From the NCBI GenBank assembly GCA_964587885.1, contig CAZPME010000001.1:1-64000 (forward strand): DNA of 64,000 nucleotides, given 5' to 3'. Shown here in pieces: positions 27,242 through 36,208 of this stretch (position 1 is its first letter; the number at the start of each line of letters is the position of its first letter). Made by a program: the position numbers and the translations under genes. The notes under the pieces were generated by a model. That model saw nothing but the letters and a program-made list of their open reading frames with translations, was not told the origin of the DNA and searched no databases. This DNA is from UBA60 sp964587885 (GTDB lineage: Archaea; Thermoplasmatota; Poseidoniia; Poseidoniales; Poseidoniaceae).

Positions 27242-30200
27242 ATGCGAGATGGAGTTAGGGCGCTTATCTTGAGCGGCTTGATGATTTTATTATCGGTTAA
27301 TGCTTTATCGACCAAAGTGGTAAGTGAAGGTTCTGATTGGCAACCAGACCACGTTGTTATTTCCGAGGTTCTTGCCAGCCCCCAAGGTGAAGACTATGGT
27401 GGATACGACCTCAATGGTGATGGTAAAATTAGTTTTGAATCCGATCAATTCATTGAATTATGGAATCCTACTGATGCGGCAGTTGACATTTCAGATTGGT
27501 GGTTAGACGATGACCCAACTGGCGGTAGTTCAGCCTGCTCAATCGGTTGGGATACAATTCTAGATGCGGGAGCACGTATCGCCTTTTTCCGTGACCGTAC
27601 CGGTTTAGAGATGGATTACTGGACTGGCGACACCGTGCAATTACGAATGCCCGACAATACTGTTGTCGATTCCATCACCTATCCACCTGAAGATTCGGAT
27701 TACAATTATTCTTATGCCCGTAACCTGCAATCCAATGGAGACTTGTACAAGGTTAACCCACCTAGCCCTGGTTATGCAGAAGGGGAGTCAGCCCCAACAA
27801 CTGCTCTAGAATGGGGCCGGTGCTACACACCCCGAGACAATGTTCACGAGGGCTCCTACGTATTGACCGGCCGAGTCGTCAAAATGACGGCCCAAGAGGA
27901 CGTCATTCCTAATGGCTCAATATTGGTGCACGACGGAATGATAGATGCCGTATGGCAGACTGGCCAAGACCCAGTAGGAGTCAACCTCACCGGAGTTCCA
28001 GTTCACCATACAGGTGCGACCATTTATCCGGGCTTGATTGATATGCATAACCACCTGCATTACAATACCGCACCATTGTGGAATATGTCTACTCATCTAG
28101 CCCCCAGTCAACAAAGCGAATGGGGAGGCTATACCAATCGCTATCAATGGAAAAATCACGATGATTACAAAACCGAGGTAAGTTGGGTTAAGACATTCTT
28201 GACCGGGGGAGATAAATGGGCAATGCAAACCGAGACTTTGAAATATGCTGAATTTAAAGAAATCGTCGGTGGAACAACCTCGGCCCAAGGCTCACCTTCA
28301 AGTAACCAAGATGGCTTCGATAGTATTCTAACTCGTAATATTGAATTGTATAATTTCAACCGAGACAATATGAAAACCTGTGCAGTTTGTGACGCAGGAT
28401 ACAAGTCTGATTACAATGGGGCCCACTTAACTACCGATGAAGACCTTGAAGGATGGTTCATCCATTTAGCCGAAGGAGTCGACGCTGATTCATTAAATGA
28501 GTATAGTATTCTCAAAAGCCAAAATCTCCTAATTGAAGAAGCAATTATCATTCACGGTGTACCTCTAGGAGCAAGTGAATTTGCTGAAATCGCTGCGGTT
28601 GATGCTAGTTTAGTTTGGTCGCCGATTTCCAATCTTCTCCTCTACGGTGATACCGCTAAGGTTGACCTTGCAAAACAGGCCGGAGTGCGGATTGCTCTTG
28701 CCCCCGACTGGTCACCTTCTGGAAGTAAATCTCCATTGCATGAACTGAAGGTTGCCGACCTATGGGACGAGAAGATTTTAGGCGATGAATTTAGTAATTA
28801 TGAGATGGTACAAATGGTTACCACTAATGCTGTTGATGCAATGAATTGGACCAATGATGTTGGTCGAATAAAGCCAGGACTAAATGCTGATTTCGTAGTT
28901 ATTGACTCTTTTGATGAAGACCCATATCGCAATCTAATTGATGCTGTCGACCCCGATGTTCGACTAACCATAGTCGGTGGGCTAGCATTGTATGGCGATG
29001 TCGACTTACTAAGCGAAATGAATGGTAATGATTGGGAATACGCAAATATCACCGACTGGGGTGGTGAGCGAGAATTCACCAAAGGCCTTGATGCAACTTT
29101 TCTAGCAGTTGAAGATGGCGCTCAGACCTGGGCTCAAGTTACTGCAAATCTAGAGAAGGCACACCGATTTGACCATGAAGAAATGTTCGAACACTTCGGT
29201 GGGCGTTACGATAATCGGGCTGATTTTGATTCCTCCTTTGTCGATGGCACATACAAAGATCTGGATGCGGTCCCACTTGACCCACTTTATACATGGGGCG
29301 ATGAGCGATATTTCGAAGTGCTAAATTATTCAATTTCAGGCAATGCTCAAGTCGACTTGAGTCTGCTGCAACCACTCTGGTATTCAGTCGAAATGAATGA
29401 TGATGGAGACCGATTATACAATCTTGAATGGGACGCTGGTGATGTCTTCACCAATACCACTAGTGGGGGAGCTAGTGGTGGCTCAGGGGCTGGAAGTAAT
29501 GGCTGGGCCTGCCCATTCTCCGATGCATTATGCGATAATATTGAGGACGACTGTCCCGATGGAGAAAATTGTACAACTGGTATTATCGAGTACTGTTCAC
29601 CAAGTGGTGATGGCGGCCAGGATTGTTTGGAATATGTAGAACATTGCAAATTGATTCTTTGGCTCGGCGGTACTGATTCACTATGCATTGGCGTTCTAAA
29701 TGGAATGGATATCAGCGATGAAATGATGTGCCCCTTCAGTAATACTTCATTATGCTTGGACACTCAATTATGTGAAGATGATAGTTCTGCTTGTGCAAAT
29801 ACTATAGCCACTCATTGTGAAGTAGATGGAAATTCAAGTGATTGTGTCGCGGTCAAGTCGATTTGTAGTGGCTCCACTCCCAGCGGTTTAACCTCATTTT
29901 GCACCGCCTTTGCTGCCGCTAGTGATGGCGGTAAGGGTGATGTTGATTGGGCCGACCTGCCATGTTCGTTAGGTCAAATCAAGGCTCCAGATAGTGATGA
30001 CTGTCGCTACTGTGTCTGCACCACCACTGGCTCGTGGTCATGTGATACTGAGCAGTGTGAAGATGATACTGCTCTCGATGGGAAAGCAAGTAATGATGGG
30101 GGAGTTGGAACTTTTGGAATCGTCGGTGGGGCATTCGTCATCATAGGCCTATTAATCGCAATAATATATCTTGAGAAAAGTCGAAATAACGATGATGAAA

Positions 30201-30319
30201 TGAAATGGAATGAAGAGGCTGAGGCTGAATTCGATGCACTTTCTGAAGAAGGCGTAAGTGATGATGAATCTGGATTTGTCGTCCCAGAATTGCCCCCGAT
30301 AGGCCCGCCGCCGAGTTAG
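27242..30319 (+). CDS. Secreted, membrane-anchored amidohydrolase fused to a lamin-tail domain
   Basis: A 1025-aa protein with four parts. A signal peptide (RALILSGLMILLSVNA) is followed by a lamin-tail-like Ig domain at about 35-175 (HVVISEVLASP...FIELWNPTDAAVDISDWWL). The amidohydrolase domain at about 210-620 has GLIDMHNHLH with metal ligands H269 and H271, a later His in AIIIHGVPLG, and the catalytic-type Asp in LAPDWSPSG; GLNADFVVID is the usual exit motif. A Cys-rich segment (about 760-950) and one membrane helix (VGGAFVIIGLLIAIIYLEK) precede a short acidic tail. Secreted imidazolonepropionase/prolidase-like enzymes are relatives, but the substrate is unknown. The start is uncertain: TTG 27194, ATG 27224 and ATG 27242 are all in frame, and 27242 gives the cleanest signal peptide. 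Confidence 0.85.
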   Translation: MRDGVRALILSGLMILLSVNALSTKVVSEGSDWQPDHVVISEVLASPQGEDYGGYDLNGDGKISFESDQFIELWNPTDAAVDISDWWLDDDPTGGSSACSIGWDTILDAGARIAFFRDRTGLEMDYWTGDTVQLRMPDNTVVDSITYPPEDSDYNYSYARNLQSNGDLYKVNPPSPGYAEGESAPTTALEWGRCYTPRDNVHEGSYVLTGRVVKMTAQEDVIPNGSILVHDGMIDAVWQTGQDPVGVNLTGVPVHHTGATIYPGLIDMHNHLHYNTAPLWNMSTHLAPSQQSEWGGYTNRYQWKNHDDYKTEVSWVKTFLTGGDKWAMQTETLKYAEFKEIVGGTTSAQGSPSSNQDGFDSILTRNIELYNFNRDNMKTCAVCDAGYKSDYNGAHLTTDEDLEGWFIHLAEGVDADSLNEYSILKSQNLLIEEAIIIHGVPLGASEFAEIAAVDASLVWSPISNLLLYGDTAKVDLAKQAGVRIALAPDWSPSGSKSPLHELKVADLWDEKILGDEFSNYEMVQMVTTNAVDAMNWTNDVGRIKPGLNADFVVIDSFDEDPYRNLIDAVDPDVRLTIVGGLALYGDVDLLSEMNGNDWEYANITDWGGEREFTKGLDATFLAVEDGAQTWAQVTANLEKAHRFDHEEMFEHFGGRYDNRADFDSSFVDGTYKDLDAVPLDPLYTWGDERYFEVLNYSISGNAQVDLSLLQPLWYSVEMNDDGDRLYNLEWDAGDVFTNTTSGGASGGSGAGSNGWACPFSDALCDNIEDDCPDGENCTTGIIEYCSPSGDGGQDCLEYVEHCKLILWLGGTDSLCIGVLNGMDISDEMMCPFSNTSLCLDTQLCEDDSSACANTIATHCEVDGNSSDCVAVKSICSGSTPSGLTSFCTAFAAASDGGKGDVDWADLPCSLGQIKAPDSDDCRYCVCTTTGSWSCDTEQCEDDTALDGKASNDGGVGTFGIVGGAFVIIGLLIAIIYLEKSRNNDDEMKWNEEAEAEFDALSEEGVSDDESGFVVPELPPIGPPPS

Positions 30320-30356
30320 ACAAAGACTCAAACACTTCCGCTGTTATCGCTTGGGC

Positions 30357-30833
30357 ATGGCGGCGATGGAGAGGGTCGATGCTCCAGAGGGTATTACTCG
30401 TGTAGTTTTCATTAGTGCCGCAATCAGTAGCCTTGCCGCAGCCTCGTTTCTGCTCTTTAGCACGTTGGTTAAGACCGATAGGAATGGCGTCAATGTCGAC
30501 TTTTCCACCCTTCGAATGCTCGCCAGCGGAAGTTCTGGTGGACTGGTTCTTCTAGCGATGTCATTGGCAATGCTATGGCCGGCTTACCTCGGCTTGATGT
30601 CGGCGGTAGGAATGTGGCAGAGTCGTGACCGATTACAAATTGCAGCCGGAATTGTACTCATCGTGTTGGCTACAATCATGGTCAGTTCCTGGCGCTGGAT
30701 AACCACCGCTGAGGCCAATGGCGACACATGGTCAGTAGGATGTGGATTGATTGGTCTAGCCACCTCTTTAGTCGCATACCTCGGATTTTGGCGAGCAGGC
30801 ATGTGGCTGGTAGATTCACCATATCGTGAGTGA
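30357..30833 (+). CDS. Small four-helix membrane protein
   Basis: A 158-aa protein with about four hydrophobic segments (VVFISAAISSLAAASFLLF, GLVLLAMSLAMLWPAYLGL, IAAGIVLIVLATIMVSSW and VGCGLIGLATSLVAYLGFW). No recognisable family motif. It follows the amidohydrolase gene by 37 nt and could be co-transcribed. ATG 30357 or ATG 30366 could start it; an upstream TTG at 30351 is less likely. It ends 2 nt before the convergent cysS stop. Confidence 0.65.
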   Translation: MAAMERVDAPEGITRVVFISAAISSLAAASFLLFSTLVKTDRNGVNVDFSTLRMLASGSSGGLVLLAMSLAMLWPAYLGLMSAVGMWQSRDRLQIAAGIVLIVLATIMVSSWRWITTAEANGDTWSVGCGLIGLATSLVAYLGFWRAGMWLVDSPYRE

Positions 30834-30835
30834 GA

Positions 30836-32341
30836 CTAGGCCAAGTCCCACGTTGGTCCTTCAGTGGTATCGGTTACCACCACCCCCATTGATTCCAATT
30901 CATCACGTATTGAATCAGCTGCTGACCAGTCCTTTTCTGCACGAGCACGGGTTCGCTCAAGGAGCAATTCCTCAACCCGTTCTGCAATTGCTGATTTCTG
31001 AGCCGAAACCTCAGGGTCAATTTGTGGTTCGGCTAAAGCCTCGACACGACTAGGGAGTAGTCCTAGAATAGTACCTGCAAATTCCTCAAGCCAGCATACT
31101 GCATAATAGCCACAAGCCGCCGAATCCTTCGCGTCAAGTTCACTGAGAAGTTTGGGGATTTCACGGCAAGCTGCTAACACCTTAGCAACCGCTTCGCGTG
31201 AATTAAAATCATCATCCATCGCACGGGCGAATCCTTCGCCAATTTTCTCCATCATCGCTAACGACTTGAGCATTTGATTGTTTGAGTCAATTCCACCCTC
31301 TGGAAGTGGAGTAAGGGAATCTTCAGGAATCTCACCCCATGCCTGCAAGGCCAACCGATAGGCTGAGTAAATGCGGTCGTGATTTTTGCCTGCATCGGAT
31401 AATAATTGTTCATTCATGTCGATGGGTGAGCGGTATTGGGCATTGACTAAGGCTAGCCTTAGAACCAATGGTTCAACCTTGTCCAAGATTTCGTGAATGG
31501 TCCAAAAATTCCCGAGGCTCTTGCTCATTTTTTCGCCATCAATATTGACGAAACCGTTGTGAAGCCAATGGTTGACTATTGGAGAACAGCCGGAATGGCA
31601 TTCGCCTTGAAAAATCTCCGCCTCATGATGAGGGAAGCGCAAATCTTCACCACCACCATGAAGGTCAAATTGTTGACCCAAATGATCCATGCTCATCGCG
31701 GTACATTCGATATGCCACCCTGGTCGACCCTTGCCCCACGGACTATCCCATGTTGGCTCCTCCGGCTTGGCCGATTTCCATAGTGCGAAATCCTTGTGGT
31801 CTCTCTTACCCCCACCAGTATCTGAAACTCTACCCCCTGCACCTCCAAGTACTGCATCGATATTTTGGCCGGTGAGTTGCCCGTACTTTTCCGGCGCTGA
31901 TTCAACATGGAAGTAGACTCCATCTGAAGCGACATATGCATGTCCTTTATCGATTAGTGATTGGGTAATTTCATTCATTTGATCGACATATTCAGTGCAA
32001 CGTGGGTAGTGGTCAGCACGCAAAATATTCAAGGCATCCATGTCTTCATAATATGCTTCAATATTAGCATCGACAATCTGTTTCCAATCCTCACCTGTCT
32101 CAATTGCTCGATTTATTATTTTGTCATCAATATCGGTGAAATTCTGAATGTAATTCACATCATAACCGCTGTGCTCAAGCCAGCGGTGGACTAAGTCAAA
32201 GGCGATGTAACATCGGGCATGCCCGAGGTGGCAGCGGTCGTAAACGGTGACTCCACACACGTACATCTTGACCTTCCCAGCCTCAATAGTAGTGAAATCA
32301 ACTTTCTCGCGGCGGCGCGAGTCATAAACTTGCAAAGCCAT
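30836..32341 (-). CDS. cysS: Cysteinyl-tRNA synthetase
   Basis: Charges tRNA-Cys in the cytoplasm. The 501-aa class I enzyme has MYVCGVTVYDRCHLGHAR with the first zinc Cys and the HIGH motif HLGH, IDDKIINRA, GWHIECTAMS with the second Cys, LHGGGEDLRFPHHEAE with the zinc His and Glu, and KMSKSLGNFWT. The C-terminal DALR/anticodon part is present. The last residues (RDELESMGVVVTDTTEGPTW) are the usual end of the family. ATG 32341 is preferred because GTGAGG lies just upstream; GTG 32353 overlaps that site. It lies 51 nt downstream of the PIN-domain gene on the same strand. Confidence 0.97.
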   Translation of the reverse strand: MALQVYDSRRREKVDFTTIEAGKVKMYVCGVTVYDRCHLGHARCYIAFDLVHRWLEHSGYDVNYIQNFTDIDDKIINRAIETGEDWKQIVDANIEAYYEDMDALNILRADHYPRCTEYVDQMNEITQSLIDKGHAYVASDGVYFHVESAPEKYGQLTGQNIDAVLGGAGGRVSDTGGGKRDHKDFALWKSAKPEEPTWDSPWGKGRPGWHIECTAMSMDHLGQQFDLHGGGEDLRFPHHEAEIFQGECHSGCSPIVNHWLHNGFVNIDGEKMSKSLGNFWTIHEILDKVEPLVLRLALVNAQYRSPIDMNEQLLSDAGKNHDRIYSAYRLALQAWGEIPEDSLTPLPEGGIDSNNQMLKSLAMMEKIGEGFARAMDDDFNSREAVAKVLAACREIPKLLSELDAKDSAACGYYAVCWLEEFAGTILGLLPSRVEALAEPQIDPEVSAQKSAIAERVEELLLERTRARAEKDWSAADSIRDELESMGVVVTDTTEGPTWDLA

Positions 32342-32392
32342 AGTGAGCCTCACTACTTTGCGCCAGTTGCTGATTCTTCAATGCTCGCACCA

Positions 32393-34303
32393 TCATTGCA
32401 CTTGACTGACCACTTTGAGACTAAGTTTGTCCGCATCTTCAACCGCAATTAAGCCGCGAATGTTGTGTTTGTGGCGGATTTCTTCTGGGGGGGTGGCTAC
32501 CTTGACTCGGGTATCGCTGGCATCAAGTTGATACCGGCTGGTAGTAGAAGTCTCAAGGGTTGAATCAGGCAACCATATGCCTAGATTTCCCAACTCGGGA
32601 TGATAGCAAACCAGCATTAGGTCGCCATTATCTTGGCGAACTGTGCGTAAGATTTCCAATTCATTTTCATCTCCGAACAATTTGGCAGAATCTTGCCATT
32701 CAGCCCAAGTCTGGGGCAATGGCTCCTGTTGTTGTCGGCGCTTCTCCTCAATCGCTTCAACTTGTGAGTAGAAACTCTCACTTGCATCTCCGCCTAATGA
32801 ATTCACTCGGTCGAGTAGATTACGCATTTTTTCCAATGAGTCTCCTTCGTCACCAGTTATTGCTGCAGTACACCGAGATACTGCATCAGCTAGGTCTGCC
32901 GCTTCGTCTACACACCCCGATTCAACTGCACATTCTAGTGCCTCATCAAATACCTCAAGGGCTAAGGTTGGTCGACCAATAGATAACAAAGTTTCACCGA
33001 GATTACTCAAACCTTCAATGGATTCGGCCTCATTGCCTTCAACCATCCTATGAACAGTCTGGATATGCACGTCCGCGGCTTCATTGTCGTTGCAAAGTTG
33101 CCGAGCGATTGCCGCCGCCAAATTCAACTCAAGGCGCATGAAATCGACCCTTTTTCCTTCGGTAGCGGCGGCTTCAAACAATTTTGCAGCCCGTTGTGGG
33201 CTGTCGACTGCTAATTCTACTAAGCCAAGATGAAATAGGGCTCGAGATTCGGCTTGGTCATCATCAATCAATGTAGCATGATGTAATCCTCGCGCCAAAT
33301 GAGCACGGGTCGCCGATAAATCTTCACACGATTTCGCCATTAAACCCAAAATCGTTTCATAACGACATAATGTTAGGGCTACTGCTCTATGAGCAATTAT
33401 GGCTTTCTCAGCCGAAAGTGGCGCCATTGCTAATCCGAAATCGGCAATTACGTCGCTACCCAACTTGTAGAGTTTGGCGTAGAGATCTTGCTTTGATTCA
33501 TCGGTCTTCATCGCCGCGGCAATGGTGGCGATTTCGCCATTTAATTCTGCTACTTCAAAACATGGCCCTGCGAGAGCAGAAACTTGAGACAACTTGCCCT
33601 TTTTCACTCTCTCTCCCATCATGTGACGGCGCAGAGTATTGATCATCTCAACCTCATCAGAAGCACTTTCGACACTCTCTTCGGGTACCCTTGGGCTGTA
33701 GGTATCGCTTTGCAGCAAAGTATCAATCATCCACGTCAATTTTGACTGGATATCATATTCACCAGCACGACTGATAGCATAACGCATTTCATCACCGCGG
33801 ATTTTTCGCGATATCCCCCGTAAACGAGTTTTTTCTCCACCTGTACTGAAGTTAGATAAACGCTGAAAAAATGTCGAAGGTGGACAAGTGCGGTAAGGTA
33901 AGTGTATCTTTTCACCGGTTACTGTCATCTTGTAGTCATCTGAGACAAGTACAACTTCTTCGCCTTTACCAGCAAGACGGCTTGCTAGTACCATCAAAGA
34001 TAAATCGACATCTTGAGGGCTGGCTTTTTCACCGATGCGCTTAGCAAGGCCCTTGACTTGATCTTCCTCAATCGGAGTGGTTGTCAACAGATTTCCCAGC
34101 ACGTCTAGGAGTAATGGGCGACCATCTAAATGAGTCATTTTCACAGTCGCAACTTCGCCGTGAACCCCAGGAGTAACGTGCAATTCAGCATCCATTTTGC
34201 TTAAAGTTGAAGCTAGGTCTTTCTGAAGATTTGGGCCACCATGTCGCCCCATGTTGATGAAACAATTCGAATCTATTACCCAAGCCGAAGGCAGCATCAC
34301 CAT
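32393..34303 (-). CDS. PIN-domain protein with a long helical-repeat region
   Basis: A 636-aa protein. Residues 1-150 form a PIN-type nuclease fold with acidic positions in VIDSNCFI, GVHGEV, SPQDVDLSLMVLAS and VLVSDDYKM, matching the four-acid site of metal-dependent RNases such as Nob1 or VapC. Residues about 190-530 are helical, with TPR-like pairs (ALFHLGLVELAVDSPQRAAKLFE and similar), usually a protein- or RNA-binding scaffold. The last 90 residues form beta strands (NGDLMLVCYHPELGNLGIWL). Single-chain PIN plus TPR is not an arrangement I recognise as a named family. The start may be ATG 34303 or ATG 34297. It has no adjacent antitoxin-like gene, arguing against a toxin module. Confidence 0.75.
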   Translation of the reverse strand: MVMLPSAWVIDSNCFINMGRHGGPNLQKDLASTLSKMDAELHVTPGVHGEVATVKMTHLDGRPLLLDVLGNLLTTTPIEEDQVKGLAKRIGEKASPQDVDLSLMVLASRLAGKGEEVVLVSDDYKMTVTGEKIHLPYRTCPPSTFFQRLSNFSTGGEKTRLRGISRKIRGDEMRYAISRAGEYDIQSKLTWMIDTLLQSDTYSPRVPEESVESASDEVEMINTLRRHMMGERVKKGKLSQVSALAGPCFEVAELNGEIATIAAAMKTDESKQDLYAKLYKLGSDVIADFGLAMAPLSAEKAIIAHRAVALTLCRYETILGLMAKSCEDLSATRAHLARGLHHATLIDDDQAESRALFHLGLVELAVDSPQRAAKLFEAAATEGKRVDFMRLELNLAAAIARQLCNDNEAADVHIQTVHRMVEGNEAESIEGLSNLGETLLSIGRPTLALEVFDEALECAVESGCVDEAADLADAVSRCTAAITGDEGDSLEKMRNLLDRVNSLGGDASESFYSQVEAIEEKRRQQQEPLPQTWAEWQDSAKLFGDENELEILRTVRQDNGDLMLVCYHPELGNLGIWLPDSTLETSTTSRYQLDASDTRVKVATPPEEIRHKHNIRGLIAVEDADKLSLKVVSQVQ

Positions 34304-34323
34304 TGGCTATTGATACTAAGATA

Positions 34324-34362
34324 TGAGACTTAGGGAATAGGGAAATCTAAGTCTAAGTCTCA
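34324..34362. promoter_or_regulatory. 10-bp perfect inverted repeat between divergent genes, probable operator
   Basis: TGAGACTTAG (34324-34333) and CTAAGTCTCA (34353-34362) are exact reverse complements with a 19-nt spacer; an extra direct CTAAGT copy precedes the right arm. The site sits between the starts of the PIN-domain gene (34303) and the SDR gene (34375) and would overlap both promoters, as expected of a shared repressor site. Confidence 0.5.
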
Positions 34363-34374
34363 CGTGCGCAGGGC

Positions 34375-35406
34375 ATGGGATTACCTGGCAAGAAAGTCGT
34401 TGTTACCGGAGCAAACGGCCATCTTGGGTGTGCTCTGGTTGATGAATTACTCGCCCACGGATACAATGTTACGGCGACGGTGCGCGATGCCAACGACGCG
34501 ACCAAGACAACTCATCTTAACGCAGTCGCCGAATCTCATTCTGCCCAAGACCGCCTAACCATCGTCTCGGCCGACCTGCTTGATGCGGACTGTTGGGAGG
34601 AAATAATTACTGGAAAAGACGGCCTTTTCCAAGTGGCAGCGGTATATCGCACCATCTCTAAAAACCCGCAAAAAGAAATTATTGACCCTAGTATTATCGG
34701 CACTCTAAACCCATTGAGGGCTGCGGCTGCGGTTGGTGTTCATCGGGTAGTTTATACCAGCAGTATCGCCGCAGTTGGTGGAATGCCTGAATCACGGGCC
34801 AAGACAGAAAGTGACTGGAATGAGAATACAGACTTACCCTATACTTACGCTAAAACTGAATCCGAGCGCAGAGCTTGGGCTCTAGCAGAAGAGGTTGGTC
34901 TTGACTTGCGAGTTTGTAATCCTGGAATGATTTGGGGGCCACACTTCGCCCGCCATACTCCGAGCACTGAAGTGATGCAAAATATGCTGACTGGAAAATA
35001 TCCAATGGCGGCTAAAATCGGCTTTGCAGTTGTAGATTCACGCGATGTTGCAATCGCTCATCGTCTTGCTTACGAAACCGATGCCGCCAGCGGAAGGTTC
35101 TTGCTCAGTGGCGAGGATTTGATGTTCATAGAAATCGCCCGCCGCATCAAGCAGGTCGAGCCGAAAGCAAAGGTACCAAAACGTCAAGCTCCATGGCTAC
35201 TGGTCTACTTCAATTTGGTCGGTGATTGGGCAATGGGTTTGTTTGGCAGGCGTCGAACTATGACCAAGGCCATCGTCAAGAGTATGCGCCACGGCACCAG
35301 CAACTATGATACCAGTAAGGCCCGTGATATTCTCGGTTGGAGTTCACGACCATTCGACGAAACTATACGAGACACCATCACCGCGTGTAATCAATTGGAT
35401 GATTGA
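34375..35406 (+). CDS. NAD(P)-dependent epimerase/reductase, extended SDR family
   Basis: A 343-aa cytoplasmic enzyme. KKVVVTGANGHLGCALV is the Rossmann nucleotide motif, TVRD the cofactor-side loop, VVYTSSIAAVGG the catalytic Ser region, and YTYAKTESER the Tyr-x-x-x-Lys pair. CNPGMIWGPH matches dihydroflavonol reductase/3-beta-HSD-like and hopanoid-associated sugar epimerase relatives. The substrate cannot be assigned; sterol-, lipid- or sugar-linked oxidoreduction are all possible. A membrane protein gene overlaps its end by 8 bases, so the two are an operon; a membrane-lipid substrate is therefore a reasonable guess. Confidence 0.88.
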   Translation: MGLPGKKVVVTGANGHLGCALVDELLAHGYNVTATVRDANDATKTTHLNAVAESHSAQDRLTIVSADLLDADCWEEIITGKDGLFQVAAVYRTISKNPQKEIIDPSIIGTLNPLRAAAAVGVHRVVYTSSIAAVGGMPESRAKTESDWNENTDLPYTYAKTESERRAWALAEEVGLDLRVCNPGMIWGPHFARHTPSTEVMQNMLTGKYPMAAKIGFAVVDSRDVAIAHRLAYETDAASGRFLLSGEDLMFIEIARRIKQVEPKAKVPKRQAPWLLVYFNLVGDWAMGLFGRRRTMTKAIVKSMRHGTSNYDTSKARDILGWSSRPFDETIRDTITACNQLDD

Positions 35407-36208
35407 GATGGGTGAAATGTCCGCAGGAGTAGCCATTACCCCTGGAATAATGTCGGCAAAAATGGGGCGGCGAACCCTTTTTGCAGCCGTCATTGTCTTG
35501 ATTGGAACCAGTGTGATTACTCAAGCATTTGTTCAATTCGCCGGCGGACCACGAGGCGATTCCATCGACTTGACTGACCAAATTAAGCCGGTTGCTGACC
35601 ATCCCGTGATTATCGATGGCCTCGACCCATTCATTTCTTCGGGTGGGGTTTACGAACCTGAAAAGACGATTTTTACTATCGGGCTTTCTCTTTCGGGTGT
35701 ATTATTTATGCTAGTTGGAGTTGACTTCGGTGTTCGTACCCATAGATTGCTGAAATCTACAGAAGCCAAACCATGGAGAATGATAGCCAATATCCTCGGA
35801 ATTGGAGCCGCTATCAGTGCTGGGTTCGGTATGATAATGATAACTTTTCATCCCTTCAACATTAGTTTAGTAATGCACATCTTTTACGCAATGCAGATTT
35901 TCTACAGTGGCTTCTTTTGGGTGCTATTTAGTTTTCTTGCCCGTAGTGCAACCGATGATAAGGAGTTAAAATGGCAAGGATACCGAATTACAAAAATTCG
36001 CAAGGTCATCGTCGCCATCGTCTTTGTCTCATTGATTGGAACAATCTACGGGCCGCCAGCGGGATATATGCTACTTGGAGCATTTTTCGAGTGGATGTTG
36101 CTCTTTTCAGCGATGGCGGGAATGCTCAGTAATTTGCCTGCTTATGATGAAGGTCGAATAATTCCCCTTCAAGCCTCAACCGAGGCATCAACCAATACCT
36201 CTCCTTGA
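35399..36208 (+). CDS. Six-helix membrane protein coupled to the SDR gene
   Basis: A 269-aa membrane protein with about six hydrophobic segments, including RRTLFAAVIVLIGTSVITQA, FTIGLSLSGVLFMLVGVDFG, ANILGIGAAISAGFGMIMI, YAMQIFYSGFFWVLFSFLA and VIVAIVFVSLIGTIYGPPA. The pattern resembles DUF998 or Frag1/DRAM-like proteins, but I cannot assign a family. ATG 35399 overlaps the upstream stop and suggests translational coupling; ATG 35408 and 35417 are alternatives. Its 3' end overlaps the convergent Fe-S oxidoreductase gene by 40 nt. Confidence 0.75.
   Translation: MIEMGEMSAGVAITPGIMSAKMGRRTLFAAVIVLIGTSVITQAFVQFAGGPRGDSIDLTDQIKPVADHPVIIDGLDPFISSGGVYEPEKTIFTIGLSLSGVLFMLVGVDFGVRTHRLLKSTEAKPWRMIANILGIGAAISAGFGMIMITFHPFNISLVMHIFYAMQIFYSGFFWVLFSFLARSATDDKELKWQGYRITKIRKVIVAIVFVSLIGTIYGPPAGYMLLGAFFEWMLLFSAMAGMLSNLPAYDEGRIIPLQASTEASTNTSP

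Noticed and set aside
29500..30080. Cys-rich region of the amidohydrolase considered as a separate gene
   Set aside because: It is in frame with the enzyme and precedes its membrane helix, with no stop or start between them.
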